From the NCBI GenBank assembly GCA_001310715.1, contig BAXV01000005.1, positions 62,001 through 126,000 of the forward strand: DNA of 64,000 bases, in the 5' to 3' direction. A model generated the notes under the pieces. That model made no database searches and was not told the origin of the DNA. It saw only the letters and a program-made list of their open reading frames with translations. Each line of letters starts with the position of its first letter. Position 1 is the stretch's first letter. The DNA comes from Pseudovibrio sp. JCM 19062 (GTDB lineage: Bacteria > Pseudomonadota > Alphaproteobacteria > Rhizobiales > Stappiaceae). This document shows positions 9,923-19,346 of the stretch, piece by piece. The translations under genes and the position numbers were made by a program.

Positions 9923-9964
9923 GAGCCTGAGCGGCCTTCAAGACACGCTCAGGGCTCTTTTTTT
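9923..9964 (+). terminator. Rho-independent terminator after deoD unit
   Basis: GAGCCTGAGCG (9923-9933) pairs with CGCTCAGGGCTC (9946-9957) with one bulged G, followed by a run of seven T. It ends the deoD transcript just before the convergent lrp-type gene. Confidence 0.8.
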
Positions 9965-9974
9965 GTATGCGACC

Positions 9975-10428
9975 CTAATCCAGCAAAACGTTGCGGCGGG
10001 CTTCGCTGGTGCGTTTGGTGGAGAGGAGCAGGTTGGTTTCGCTGGCCGAGATGCCGTCGATCAGGCGGATACGGCGCAGGATGTCGTCGAAGTGGACCAG
10101 TGTGTCGGTTCCCATCTCCACGATCAGATCCCATTTGCCGTTGGTGGTGTGAAGGGCCGTGACCTCGGTCATCTTATAGAGATGATCGACGATGCGCTGG
10201 GTGCCTTTGCCCTCAATCTTGATCATCATAATGCCACGAACAGGTTGTTCAAAGACATCACCCCGCAGCACGACCGTGTAGCCGAGAATATCGCCTACGG
10301 ATTTTAGTCGCTCCATACGAGCGCGCACAGTTGAGCGGGAGATCTTCAGCTCAAGGGCAAGATCAGACACGCTTGCCCGCGCATTTCTACGTAGTATTGC
10401 GATAATTTTTTTGATCTATTTCATCCAA
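9975..10428 (-). CDS. Lrp/AsnC family transcriptional regulator, frameshifted near start
   Basis: Amino-acid-responsive regulator with an N-terminal winged helix-turn-helix and a C-terminal RAM ligand domain. The long frame begins inside the helix-turn-helix (MSDLALELKISRSTVRARM). Removing one A from the run of seven A near 10411 (minus strand) extends it upstream to DEIDQKIIAILRRNARASV. The likely start is then a TTG at 10428, since an in-frame TAA lies 21 bases further up. RAM-domain cues are GIMMIKIEGKGTQRIVDHL and TNGKWDLIVEMGTDTL. Length is about 150 residues. It is divergent from arginase and ornithine cyclodeaminase and probably controls them, as ArgR-like Lrp proteins do in this class. 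Confidence 0.82.
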
Positions 10429-10548
10429 AGTGCGTAACTCTACTTATCAGAGTGGCTAAACAGGCCACCATTTTGATCACAATGAAGGCTTTTTACCGCC
10501 ACTTGTACAAGGATAATACCCCATATTGGAATAATTCGGGGCGTGGGA

Positions 10549-11474
10549 ATGAAAAATATCGTTGTGCTCGTGGGGGCACCTGTACAAACAGGAACTAATA
10601 TTCAGGGTTGCGTTATGGGCCCCGATGCTCTGCGGACTGCGGGACTACAAGATTCTCTGGAAGCGCTGGGTTATTCCGTTATCGACCGAGGCAATATTGT
10701 GCCAGTGGCAAGCCCGGACCGGGTTCACTCCAACAGCGCTGTCCACCATTTGAGTGAGACAATCAGCTGGACGCAGGCTCTACACGACGTTGCTTTGGAA
10801 GAAGTGCGTCAGGGTCACTTGCCGGTGTTTTTGGGCGGCGATCATTCCATGGCTGCGGGCACTGTGAGCGGTATTGCCGATGCGGCGGCAGAAGCTGGCG
10901 AAGAGCAGTTTGTGCTGTGGCTGGATGCGCACCCCGACTTCCACAACCTGAGCACCACCATGAGCGGCAATCTGCATGGCACGCCGGCGGCTTACTTTTG
11001 CGGTCTTTCCGGTTTTGAGGGGTATTATCCGGAGCTGAAGACCGCAATTAAGCCAGAGAACATCTGTATGATGGGCTTGCGATCCGTGGACAATGCAGAG
11101 CGCTCTGCACTACAGAAAAACGGCATTGAAACTTACGACATGCGCCGGATTGACGAGAACGGCGTGGTCAAGCCGATCAAGGCATTTCTGGAGCGTGTGA
11201 AGGCTGCCAAAGGCCGTCTTCATGTGAGCTTTGATGTGGACTTTCTGGACCCGGACATCGCCCCTGCGGTGGGGACGACTGTTCCGGGTGGTGCAACCTT
11301 CCGCGAAGCTCATCTGATCATGGAAATGCTTTGTGACAGCCAGCTGGTCACCTCCGTTGATCTGGTGGAGCTTAACCCCTTCCTTGATGTGCGAGCCGTA
11401 CGGCAACCCTGATGACAGATTTGGTTTCCAGCTTGTTTGGCAAGCAAGTGCTGGACCATCCAAACCGGGCTTGA
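10549..11474 (+). CDS. rocF: arginase, frameshifted at C terminus
   Basis: Hydrolyses L-arginine to ornithine and urea with a two-manganese site. Metal ligands are in GGDHSM (His), DAHPDFH (Asp, His, Asp) and SFDVDFLDP (Asp, Asp). ATG 10549 follows GGGGCGTGGGA and is preferred to the GTG at 10543. The frame ends prematurely at 11412 (DVRAVRQP). A one-base correction near 11395 restores TATLMTDLVSSLFGKQVLDHPNRA and a stop at 11472-11474, which is the normal arginase ending. About 308 residues. The next gene uses its product ornithine. Confidence 0.88.
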
Positions 11475-11508
11475 TCTCACCCAACACAAACAAAACAGGA
11501 ATTCCCCA

Positions 11509-12537
11509 ATGGTCCAGTTCGTAAGCGTTTCTAAAATATTAGATTTGGTCAACAAACACGGTGTCGAGACTATCTTGAAAGGTATGACCGAGTACGTGGA
11601 GGAGGATTACCGCCGCTGGCCGTTGTTTGACAAAACACCTCGGGTTGCCAGCCACTCCAAAGTTGGCGTAATCGAGCTGATGCCGACCAGTGATGGTGAG
11701 CTGTACAGCTTCAAATACGTCAATGGTCATCCGAAAAACACGCAGGAAGGCAAGCAGACGGTTACGGCATTCGGTATGTTGTCGGATGTGGATTCCGGGT
11801 ATCCGTTTTTCCTCTCGGAAATGACTGTTCTGACGGCGCTGCGCACGGCTGCGACCTCGGCTATGGCGGCGAAGTATCTGGCACGGCCAGATTCCACGAC
11901 CATGGCAATCATCGGCAATGGGGCTCAGTCCGAATTTCAGGCGCTGGCGTTCAAGGCTGTGCTGGGGATTACCAATCTGCGTTTGTTTGATACGGATACG
12001 GAAGCGACCGAGAAGTGTGCGGCGAACCTTGATGGCAAAGGCTTTACCATCACCATCTGCCGCAGCTCGGAAGAAGCGGTTGCCGGTGCGGATATCATCA
12101 CCACGGTCACAGCTGACAAGCAGAAGGCGACCATCCTGACCGACAACATGGTCGGTGCTGGCGCGCATATCAACGCGATTGGCGGGGATTGCCCTGGCAA
12201 GACCGAGCTGCACAAAGACATTCTGCTGCGCTCCAAGATCTTCGTTGAGTATCCGGAGCAGACCCGCATTGAAGGCGAGATCCAGCAGTTGGACGACGAT
12301 CATCCGGTTGTTGAGCTTTGGGAGGTTCTTGCCGGTACAGCGGAGGGACGCACGAGTGAGCGAGACATTACACTGTTCGACTCCGTTGGCTTTGCCATCG
12401 AAGACTTTTCCGGCCTGCGTTACATCTACGATCTGGTAAAGCAGGACGAAACCATTCAGGACCTGGAGATGATTGCAGAACCTGCTGATCCACGCAATCT
12501 CTTCGGCCTACTAGAGGTCAAACAAGCTGCCGAATAA
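11509..12537 (+). CDS. ocd: ornithine cyclodeaminase
   Basis: Converts L-ornithine to L-proline plus ammonia using bound NAD. The 342 residues are intact. The start ATG at 11509 (MVQFVSVSKIL) follows AACAGGAATT. Visible motifs are FKYVNGHPKNT, the catalytic-region FLSEMTVLTALRTAATSA, the dinucleotide fold MAIIGNGAQSEFQALAF, and GAHINAIGGDCPGKTEL, whose Asp is the expected catalytic acid. With arginase it forms an arginine-to-proline route. A terminator follows 40 bases later. Confidence 0.9.
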   Translation: MVQFVSVSKILDLVNKHGVETILKGMTEYVEEDYRRWPLFDKTPRVASHSKVGVIELMPTSDGELYSFKYVNGHPKNTQEGKQTVTAFGMLSDVDSGYPFFLSEMTVLTALRTAATSAMAAKYLARPDSTTMAIIGNGAQSEFQALAFKAVLGITNLRLFDTDTEATEKCAANLDGKGFTITICRSSEEAVAGADIITTVTADKQKATILTDNMVGAGAHINAIGGDCPGKTELHKDILLRSKIFVEYPEQTRIEGEIQQLDDDHPVVELWEVLAGTAEGRTSERDITLFDSVGFAIEDFSGLRYIYDLVKQDETIQDLEMIAEPADPRNLFGLLEVKQAAE

Positions 12538-12577
12538 GGGCAGCCTCGTTTGAACTTACCCTTTGCTCGGGGTATGT

Positions 12578-12613
12578 AAGCGCCTGCCCACCCAGCAGGC
12601 GCTTATTTTTGTT
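12578..12613 (+). terminator. Rho-independent terminator after ocd
   Basis: Perfect 10-base stem AAGCGCCTGC (12578-12587) and GCAGGCGCTT (12595-12604), then ATTTTTGTT. It closes the arginase-ocd operon. The 216 bases that follow hold no recognisable gene. Confidence 0.9.
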
Positions 12614-12829
12614 CAATAAAGCGCTTGTTGGGAGCATGGACAGCTTGGAGCATGTCGCGTTCGATTAGGCTCAATCAAACGGACTACGGCTCTCGCGGAC
12701 ATGGTTTAGGTTTTGGGGATCTTGATAGAGAAGGAGGCTGAGCCTATTCAGCATGCATTATGGTAGGCATCCAAGCGACCTTCTCCAGCGCTGGCCCTCT
12801 TTTCATGAGGGTAGCGGTAGGTGCAAGAT

Positions 12830-13054
12830 TTATCGGTTGGACCAAGTGGCCCAAAGATCAACTGCTGATGGCGTTCCACCAGACACATGAAAGCCGAGGG
12901 TTTGGCCTTCACAGATTTGCCCAAGGCGGGCTTTCTTCACTGCGGCACGGTTCACCGCAATATCATGACCGCCATCCTCAGGGGTAATCCAACCTCTGCC
13001 GGACAGGTGATCAAAACTCTTTACTGTTCCAAATTTTACTAGGTTCAAATTCAT
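12830..13054 (-). CDS. degenerate cold-shock-domain protein
   Basis: A 74-residue cold-shock-like protein starting MNLNLVKFGTVKSFDHLSGRGWITPEDGG. The fold pattern of CspA is clear, but the nucleic-acid-binding motifs are altered. RNP1 (usually KGFGFI) is GRGWI here, and RNP2 (usually VFVH) is IAVN, so most of the aromatic residues that stack on RNA are gone. It lies directly downstream of a normal cspA on the same strand, separated by a terminator-like hairpin. It may be a specialised paralogue or one in decay. Confidence 0.7.
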   Translation of the reverse strand: MNLNLVKFGTVKSFDHLSGRGWITPEDGGHDIAVNRAAVKKARLGQICEGQTLGFHVSGGTPSAVDLWATWSNR

Positions 13055-13083
13055 AGTCTTTCTAACTAGATGTCTTTTAAAAT

Positions 13084-13120
13084 AAAACGCAGACTCTCTC
13101 CGGCTATTACGCAGAGAGAG
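13084..13120 (-). terminator. terminator between the two cold-shock genes
   Basis: On the minus strand CTCTCTC and GAGAGAG (13114-13120 and 13094-13100) form a 7-base stem with a 13-base loop, followed by TCTGCGTTTTATTTT. It probably ends the cspA transcript. Confidence 0.55.
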
Positions 13121-13141
13121 CCTAATATTCATGCGGTATAT

Positions 13142-13354
13142 TTATACCGTCTGAATGTCTGCAGCAGTCTTGCCGCGACCGCGTGGGTCATCAACTGGCA
13201 CAAAGCGAATCTTGTCGCCTTCGTCAATGGACTGGATACCAGCATTTTGAAGTGCACTGATGTGAACGAACACATCTTTACTGCCGTCTTCTGGTGTGAT
13301 GAAACCAAAACCGCGTGATTGATCAAAGAATTTTACTGTACCGTTAATATGCAT
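13142..13354 (-). CDS. cspA: cold-shock protein CspA family
   Basis: A 70-residue single-domain RNA chaperone of the cytosol starting [12 protein letters not shown]. Both RNA-binding motifs are complete: RNP1 RGFGFI and RNP2 VFVHISAL. The start is preceded by GGAAGGACC. Beyond it lies a long AT-rich leader of several hundred bases with no gene, as is usual for cold-shock mRNAs that fold in a temperature-dependent way. Confidence 0.92.
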   Translation of the reverse strand: MHINGTVKFFDQSRGFGFITPEDGSKDVFVHISALQNAGIQSIDEGDKIRFVPVDDPRGRGKTAADIQTV

Positions 13355-14005
13355 AGATAGGGTCCTTCCCGTACTTCTTGCAAGGATAAATTAGATTAGA
13401 AACCAAGCGTGCATAGTGCATGCGCTTCTGGCTTCGCAGATTGTCGGGAAGATCATAAGGTCGTTTTGCTGCGCAATAAAACGGCAACAACAGGTATCTA
13501 TATCACTCAAACCGAAAGTCTGGCATGCGTCAAATTTTATTCGCAACGCCTGCGATACTTATATGCGCAGAAAAACTATTTACAGTCAAGAAAATTAAAT
13601 CCCGTGTATATTTAGTTGTGTTTTCTCGCAGGCACAGATCTTCTTTTGTTGCCCTGCTCTTTTATAAAACTATTAGATATATTCACCTAAAACTTCTTGT
13701 GCTCGCAAAATACCCGCTGATTTTTATTCTGTGTGTCTTATTAATTCATGACGTTCGGAAGCTGCACTCTACTTTCCGGTTTGGCCTTAAGGTCTCTTGT
13801 GGTTCTTTGATATTGCGGAAATTGGAGTGCCTTATTTGAGAAATAAAGCGTCGGGGTTGAGTAAAACCCTATTTCCTCCAAGGCTGAAATATCCTAGTAG
13901 ATTTGCTTGGTAACAGAGCGAAGGCCCTCCCCTTCGGTTTCCTACCCTCCCTCCACACAGCGCTTTTGTGCCCAAAAGCGCGCGCAGCATTGGTTTGTCA
14001 GAAGA
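13355..14005. other. intergenic region, probable cspA promoter and leader
   Basis: About 650 AT-rich bases with no convincing gene on either strand. The part next to 13355 should hold the cspA promoter and 5' leader; a short palindromic GCATAGTGCATGC lies at about 13411-13423. The end towards 14005 must contain the promoter of the next plus-strand gene. Confidence 0.4.
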
Positions 14006-14988
14006 ATGAATAATTTTGTCGCTGCTTCTCAGAAGATTGCGAAGGACTCCGTTGGCCTGTTCTGGATCATGTTGAAAACCATGGTTCCGGTCATGATACT
14101 CGTGCGTGTCGCGATGGAACTCGGGCTAGTTGATTATCTGGGCGTGGTGCTTGAACCGCTGATGGGCCTGATGGGCCTTCCTGCCGCAACTGGCCTTGTT
14201 CTGGCCGTTGGTTTGTTGGTCAACACGTATGCTGCTGTAGCCGTGATGATCACACTGCTGCCTGTAGAGTCACTCACCGTCGCTGATGTGACCGTTCTGC
14301 TATCTGTTGTTCTTATTGCCCACGCGCTGCCTCTGGAGCAGAGCATCTCCCGACGCGCTGGTGTCAGTTTTCTGTTTTCTCCGGCCTCGGTTTGTGGTGG
14401 GTGTCAGTTACGGGCTGGTTCTGAACCTGATTTATTCGGCTGGCGGTTGGCTGCAGCAACCACTGGAACTTTCGTGGTTGCCCTTTACCCCGACCCTTGA
14501 AGAAACATGGCTGGAGTGGGCCTACTCCAGCGCCTCCCTCCTCTTCACCATGTTCTGGATCATTCTGGGCTGATCATCTTTTTGAAGGTGCTGGAGCTGG
14601 CAAAGGTCACTGACCTGATTGGCTGGCTTCTATCGCCCTTCTGCGCCTGATGGGCATCAGCAAGGCGGCCACGCCGATCACCATGGTTGGAGTGTTGCTC
14701 GGCCTTTCTTACGGTGGTGGTCTCATCATCAAGGAAGCGCAGGAAGGCAAGATGTCGTCCCGCGATGTAGTGCTCTCGCTCTCGTTCATGGGCATCTGCC
14801 ATGGATTGATTGAGGACCCGCTGGTGATGATGGCCTTTGGTGCGCACTGGTCCGGTGCTCTGGTTGGGCGCTTTGTGTTCTGCGTCGCGGCCATGGCACT
14901 CATTGGGCGTCTGGTCCAGATGATGCCGGAGGATGCCTTTAACCGCTTCCTCTACCGCCCAGCGAAAGCTGCACAAGCCGCTACCTAG
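14006..14988 (+). CDS. nucleoside-recognition (Gate) domain membrane protein, frameshifted
   Basis: Polytopic inner-membrane protein of the nucleoside-recognition/spore-maturation family; the transported substrate is unknown. It starts MNNFVAASQKIAKDSVGLFWIMLKTMVPVMILVRV with GAAGA upstream. Each half contains the family pattern: VDYLGVVLEPLMGLMGLPAATG in the N-terminal half, and LIGWLLSPFLRLMGISKAATPITMVGVLLGLSYGGGLI in the C-terminal half. The frame breaks near 14360 and near 14572. The rejoined protein is about 327 residues with roughly eight membrane segments. It stands alone; nucleoside use genes lie 5 kb upstream. Confidence 0.75.
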
Positions 14989-15047
14989 TCGCGGCCCTTT
15001 GGTACTCCTGAGGCATGGTTACGTTTCGGGAATACCCCTCGCTTAGA

Positions 15048-15095
15048 ATGTTCCGCAGTTTCTTCCTTGCTGGAAACAGCCAAACTGCGGAACAT
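15048..15095. repeat. 14-base inverted repeat just upstream of nitroreductase gene
   Basis: ATGTTCCGCAGTTT (15048-15061) and AAACTGCGGAACAT (15082-15095) are exact inverted copies with a 20-base spacer, ending four bases before the ATG at 15100. In RNA this would be a stable hairpin covering the place where a ribosome-binding site is expected. As DNA it could be an operator, and no U-run suggests termination. Confidence 0.8.
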
Positions 15096-15099
15096 CTGA

Positions 15100-16263
15100 A
15101 TGAACAACGCAAAGCCTGAAGAAAAACGCACACCCAACGAAGCCTGGTTTGAGACCAGATGGTGGTGGCGTGTGAAGATGTGGCTACAGTGGACCAGCTG
15201 GCTGCAGTATCTGCCCAATGTGGTCGCCGTGGTGCTTTTGCTGTTGCTCTCAGGTCTGGGCGCTCTGATTGGTTTCTGGCCCTTGCTCCTAGAAGATTTA
15301 CCGCTGTTACTCGCAGTGCTGCTTTTCCTCAATTTGATCTTTGATGTGCTTACAGTTCGGTATGGCTTTCATCCGGCTGAACCATTGCCACGCAGTCGGG
15401 AGCATCTGGATGCGTTTGATCTGATGCGGTCGCGGGTTTCGTGCCGGTCGTTTCAAGACAGGTTGATGACCGAGGAACACCGGCAGCTGGTGCTTTCTCT
15501 GGCGGAACAGTACAGCCAAGCGGAGAACTGCCTTAGCCCGCATTCCATTCGCTTTGAGTATGTCCGTAACTCCTTGGTGGTGTGGCCCGCCGTTGGAACG
15601 CAGGAGTTTCTGGTGGCCATTGCACCGCGCGAGTACGACGAGATGGCGGTGGTGGATGTTGGGCGCAGCTTGCAGAAAGTGGTGCTTGAGGCCACGCGCA
15701 AAGGTCTGGCAACGTGCTGGATCGGGCCCGGTGCTGATCATGAGAGCATTATCAAACATCTGGGCTCACGGTTTGATCCTGAGCGGGACCACATCATTTG
15801 TGTTTGTGGGTTTGGGTATCGGTCTCGCTACATTCCACTTGCAATCCGCTTTATTCAGAAATCGCAGCGGCACCGGCTGGACCTGCAAGAGTTGTTTTAT
15901 GCGGATACGGACTTCGTCAAGCCACTCAATACGCAGGCACGACCCTATCGGGAATTTGGGCGGTGCTATGAGGTGTGCCAATGGTCGCCCTCCTCCTACA
16001 ACGCGCAGCCAACACGCGGTGTTGTTATTACTGAGAATATGAGGATCGAGCGGGTGGATTTTTGCGCGGCGACACACTCGCGGTACTACGCCATGGTGGC
16101 CCTTGGCATCTGGCTGGCGAACTGGGAGTGTGGGTGTGACGCGCTTGGCAAGGCCGGACGATTTGAGCAGCTCTCGCCTGAAGAGCGTGGCGATGGGCCG
16201 TTTCCTGATCTGCCGCGCTATGTCATCTCATGGGTGCCTGAGGTAGCGAAGTCCTCAAGATAA
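15100..16263 (+). CDS. membrane-anchored nitroreductase-like protein
   Basis: A 387-residue protein with two hydrophobic segments (about residues 39-60 and 62-82) followed by a cytosolic part that resembles the double-lobed TM1586-type nitroreductase fold. Lobe 1 has LMRSRVSCRSFQDRLM and VGRSLQKVVLEATRKGLATCWIGP. Lobe 2 has PYREFGRCYEVCQWSPSSYNAQPTR and a helix near ALGIWLANWECGC. The Arg-Ser/Arg-Ser-Phe region would bind FMN. The substrate is unknown. The frame is intact, unlike most long genes here. A striking inverted repeat precedes the start. Confidence 0.7.
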   Translation: MNNAKPEEKRTPNEAWFETRWWWRVKMWLQWTSWLQYLPNVVAVVLLLLLSGLGALIGFWPLLLEDLPLLLAVLLFLNLIFDVLTVRYGFHPAEPLPRSREHLDAFDLMRSRVSCRSFQDRLMTEEHRQLVLSLAEQYSQAENCLSPHSIRFEYVRNSLVVWPAVGTQEFLVAIAPREYDEMAVVDVGRSLQKVVLEATRKGLATCWIGPGADHESIIKHLGSRFDPERDHIICVCGFGYRSRYIPLAIRFIQKSQRHRLDLQELFYADTDFVKPLNTQARPYREFGRCYEVCQWSPSSYNAQPTRGVVITENMRIERVDFCAATHSRYYAMVALGIWLANWECGCDALGKAGRFEQLSPEERGDGPFPDLPRYVISWVPEVAKSSR

Positions 16264-16279
16264 GCCATCGGCGACACGC

Positions 16280-17007
16280 TCAGGTATCATGCTCCTTCAG
16301 GAATGCATGTATGATCTCATGAAGACGTTTGCCGTCGAAGCTGGGGAAGTGACCGCCGTGGATGGTGCGGACGGGGATATCCAGCAGGCGCTTCATACTG
16401 GCGATGTACTCCGCCATGTTGGAGTGGTAGCAGTCTGTCACCAGCGGGCCATCGTAGACGATGTCTCCTGCGATCAGGGTTTCCGTTGCCTTTTCCCAAA
16501 GCGCGATACCGCCCGGTGAATGGCCGGGTGTGTGGATTACCTCAAAGTGCCGGTCTCCGGTGGTAAGCACTTCGCCATCTTCCAGCAGGTGGCTGGCGGG
16601 GGCGGGTTTGATGGCATACTCTGAGGACTTATAGGGCTCGGGCGGAAGTGCATCGAAGATCTCATCGGTGACGTAGGGATCGGCCAGTGTGTTCTTGCGG
16701 GTCGGGTGGGCCAGCAGGTCTGCTTCGGCTTTATGGACCAAGCGATGCGGGAACTCGCGTTGGCAGCCGATGTGGTCGAAGTGGGTGTGGCTGGCGACGG
16801 CCATGATGGACTTCTCGGCGGTGAGCGCCACATGCTTGCGCAGACTGACAACGCCCATGCCACTGTCCACCAGCAGGTCCTTATGGCGTCCGCGTACATG
16901 CCAGATGTTGCAGCGGTAGAACTGCTTGATGTAGGCTCATCAATCAGCGTAATGTCATCTGCCAGTTTCGTAGTGCGGTACCACTTCTGAGCCGGAATAC
17001 GTTCCAC
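16280..17007 (-). CDS. MBL-fold metallo-hydrolase, frameshifted
   Basis: Metallo-beta-lactamase-fold hydrolase. The zinc motif is SHTHFDHIG, with further ligands in HTPGHSPGG, IAGDIVYDGP and a final His in IHGGHF. It begins MERIPAQKWYRTTKLADDITLIDEP at 17007. One base is missing near 16936; restoring it gives YIKQFYRCNIWHVRGRHKDLLVDSGMG. About 242 residues. The general fold is certain; the substrate (thioester, lactone or other) is not predictable. Confidence 0.82.
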
Positions 17008-17301
17008 CGCTCATCCCTCCTGCTTGACCAGAGAAACTCATCATAACCAGCTTCAGTGGTGAGGGGGATAACTTTGTTTGCAATGCGCCGATGCGCCCCG
17101 CTGGAGGTTTCGGGACGGATGAGCTCAGGAAAAACGTGAAGAACGCAAACCAACGCACATTCCAACGCAAACGTGGTTTTGCGGGAGTTATCCCCGTTGT
17201 CGGGGATGCGGTTTGGGGCCGTGGCAGTTGCCGTTTTGAGGCATCTGAGCGAGAGGCTGGTGGTGCCGTACGGCGGATTTAGCGATGAGCCTGATCGGGG
17301 C

Positions 17302-18293
17302 TTAGGCGGTGAGCGTTGCGGCTTCCCAGTCTGTCAGGATTTGCATGATGTGACGGCTGTCTTCCACGCTTGGTGCCGGGCTTTCCAGCTCCGTCTTGCC
17401 AGCTTCAATTGCTTCCCGGATTGCTCTGATCTGATAGAGGAACGCATCGCCATCAGCTGTAAAGGTCCGGATGTCTCCCGGCTTATTGTAGGGGGTGACT
17501 GTGAATGTATTCCCTCAGCTGTTGGCAGCCACGGGTTGGAGTTCAGCACCAGACTGGCCTTGGAGCCGAGCACGGAAAACCCAGCGTGCAAGCCATAATC
17601 CTCTGCCGTATGCAGCTGACAAAGGACGCCATTATTCAAACGCAAAGTGGCTGCGGTTTCGCAGATATTCCCGTCTGCACCGCGTCGGCCCATTGCCGAG
17701 ATCTTATAGTTTTCGAAGATGGGGCTCGGGAAGGCGGCCAGCAGGAGCAGATGCACCAGCGCTACCGGGTAGCAGCCAAGGTTGTAGAGGACGCCCTTGC
17801 TCTCCGGGTTCACCTGATGTGCAATGGAGGCGCAATACTGGGCGGAGATGGACTGGATTTCGCCCAGCTCACCAGAAGTGACCACATCCTGAATAGCTGC
17901 TGTAAAAGGGTGGTTGAGGAACATTAGGCCTTCAGCAAAGAAGACGCCGTTTTCGGCAACTGCCTTGAGCGCCTGATCCGTCTTATCCATATCCACGGAG
18001 AGCGACTTTTCGCAGAGGATTGCCTTACCGGCATTTGCTGCTTTGATCACGTATTCATGATGCACATGGTTTGGGAGAGCGATGTAGATGATGTCGACGG
18101 CTTCATCCTCAATCAGCTCGTTGAAGTCATCAAAGGTGTGCTCAATATCGTACTTCTCTGCGAAGACTTTCAAAGGCACTTCGGAACGGCTAGCAATGGA
18201 ATGAATCCGCATGGATCCTTCCGCGCTAATCGCGTCTGCCATAGTCAACGAGATGAAGCTCGTTCCCAGAAAGCCCCAGTTCAGTTTCGACAT
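17302..18293 (-). CDS. Gfo/Idh/MocA family oxidoreductase, frameshifted
   Basis: NAD(P)-dependent sugar or cyclitol dehydrogenase-like enzyme. The N-terminal Rossmann fold starts MSKLNWGFLGTSFIS and includes VDIIYIALPNHVHHEYV, then the EKSLSVD motif (Lys of the catalytic EKP-like site). The substrate domain follows (GVLYNLGCYPVALVHLL). The start at 18293 follows GGAGA. The frame shifts near 17510, where the reading continues as VTPYNKPGDIRTF... and ends at 17302 (LTDWEAATLTA). About 330 residues, normal length. The substrate is unknown and it has no operon partner. Confidence 0.82.
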
Positions 18294-18452
18294 CGTTTTT
18301 CTCCAGAACAAAGGATCCCGAGAACATCACGGGAAGAACTCCAAACATAATCCTAGTCATATTCCGGCAAGGAGAAAACACCATAGATCAAGCGCTTACT
18401 GCTTATCCAAGTTTATCAATAGAGACGGTCCGCCCGGGTACGCACCAGTCTC

Positions 18453-19340
18453 CTACTGTACCAGAGGACCATCAGAGCGAAGCAAATCAATGCCCTGAAT
18501 GTCTGCGGACCCAGCCAGAATGGTGATGTACTGAGACACTGCTTTGGACCAACTCGCCGCTTCCAGCCACGCTTTGATGGTTTCCTCAACATGCTCGAAG
18601 GGAAGTGTTTTGCCTTCGATCTTCCGGTTCAGGTAAATGATGTGATAGCCGAACTTGGTTTCGACAGGCACCTCTGACAGCTCACCCGCCTGCATAGACT
18701 GGAGTGCCTGTTCAAACTCAGCAACCGTACTGCCCTTTGTCAGCTGGCCCAGATTTCCGCCGGTTTCCTTTGAAGGGCAAGCGGAATATTCCAGTGCCAG
18801 ATCGGAGAAGGCCTCCGGTTTCTCCTGAAGTACCTTGAGCACATCCTGCGCCCGCCCCTTGGCAATGCTGCGGGCGGTTTGCTGATCGGGGCCTGCTGCA
18901 AACAGGATATGGCAGGCTTCATAGATTGGCTCCGAGCTGAAGCGGGCTGCGTTGTTTTCATAGTAACGCATGCATTCATCTCTGGAAGCGGAGGGGGCAT
19001 CGACTTCGTGCTCTATGAGCGCTCTGATTGCGGCATCTTCAGCGGTTTCGATGCCCTCCTCCAACTGCTCCGGCTTGGCCTCTATTTCGAGTGCCTTTGC
19101 TTGCTGGAGCAGCAATTCGCGAACGACCAAGGCTCTTGCGGCGGCTTGTACGGCCTGCCCCGGATTGGCGGCCGGGTGGTTTTGCGCCTCGGTCAGAATA
19201 TCCTGTTCAGGGATCTCGACGCCGTTTACCGAGACACTGGTGATGACTGGTCTGCTCTTGGGTGGGACCTTGGTACTTGGCAGGTCTATGCCTGCCGAAG
19301 TATCGTCACTGAGGTTTGGATTGGTGTAGAGATTGGCCAT
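18453..19340 (-). CDS. parvulin-type peptidyl-prolyl isomerase of the nar operon
   Basis: Prolyl isomerase of the PpiC/NifM group, the last gene of the nitrate reductase operon (6 bases after narI). The N-terminal 110 residues are helical and resemble SurA/NifM chaperone arms. The parvulin domain spans about residues 140-245, with ACHILFA, AFSDLALEYSACPSKETGGNLGQL and VETKFGYHIIYL. No signal peptide is visible, so it likely acts in the cytosol on the nitrate reductase subunits. The 295 residues are intact. The linkage of such a gene to narGHJI is known in proteobacteria. Confidence 0.85.
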   Translation of the reverse strand: MANLYTNPNLSDDTSAGIDLPSTKVPPKSRPVITSVSVNGVEIPEQDILTEAQNHPAANPGQAVQAAARALVVRELLLQQAKALEIEAKPEQLEEGIETAEDAAIRALIEHEVDAPSASRDECMRYYENNAARFSSEPIYEACHILFAAGPDQQTARSIAKGRAQDVLKVLQEKPEAFSDLALEYSACPSKETGGNLGQLTKGSTVAEFEQALQSMQAGELSEVPVETKFGYHIIYLNRKIEGKTLPFEHVEETIKAWLEAASWSKAVSQYITILAGSADIQGIDLLRSDGPLVQ

Positions 19341-19346
19341 TTCACC

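Noticed and set aside
13411..13423. Palindrome near the cspA leader as a regulatory operator
   Set aside because: Short and in AT-rich sequence; no independent support beyond the palindrome.
13525..13839. Plus-strand 104-codon frame upstream of the nucleoside-recognition gene
   Set aside because: AT-rich, no ribosome site and no recognisable pattern; it probably arises by chance in the cspA leader region.
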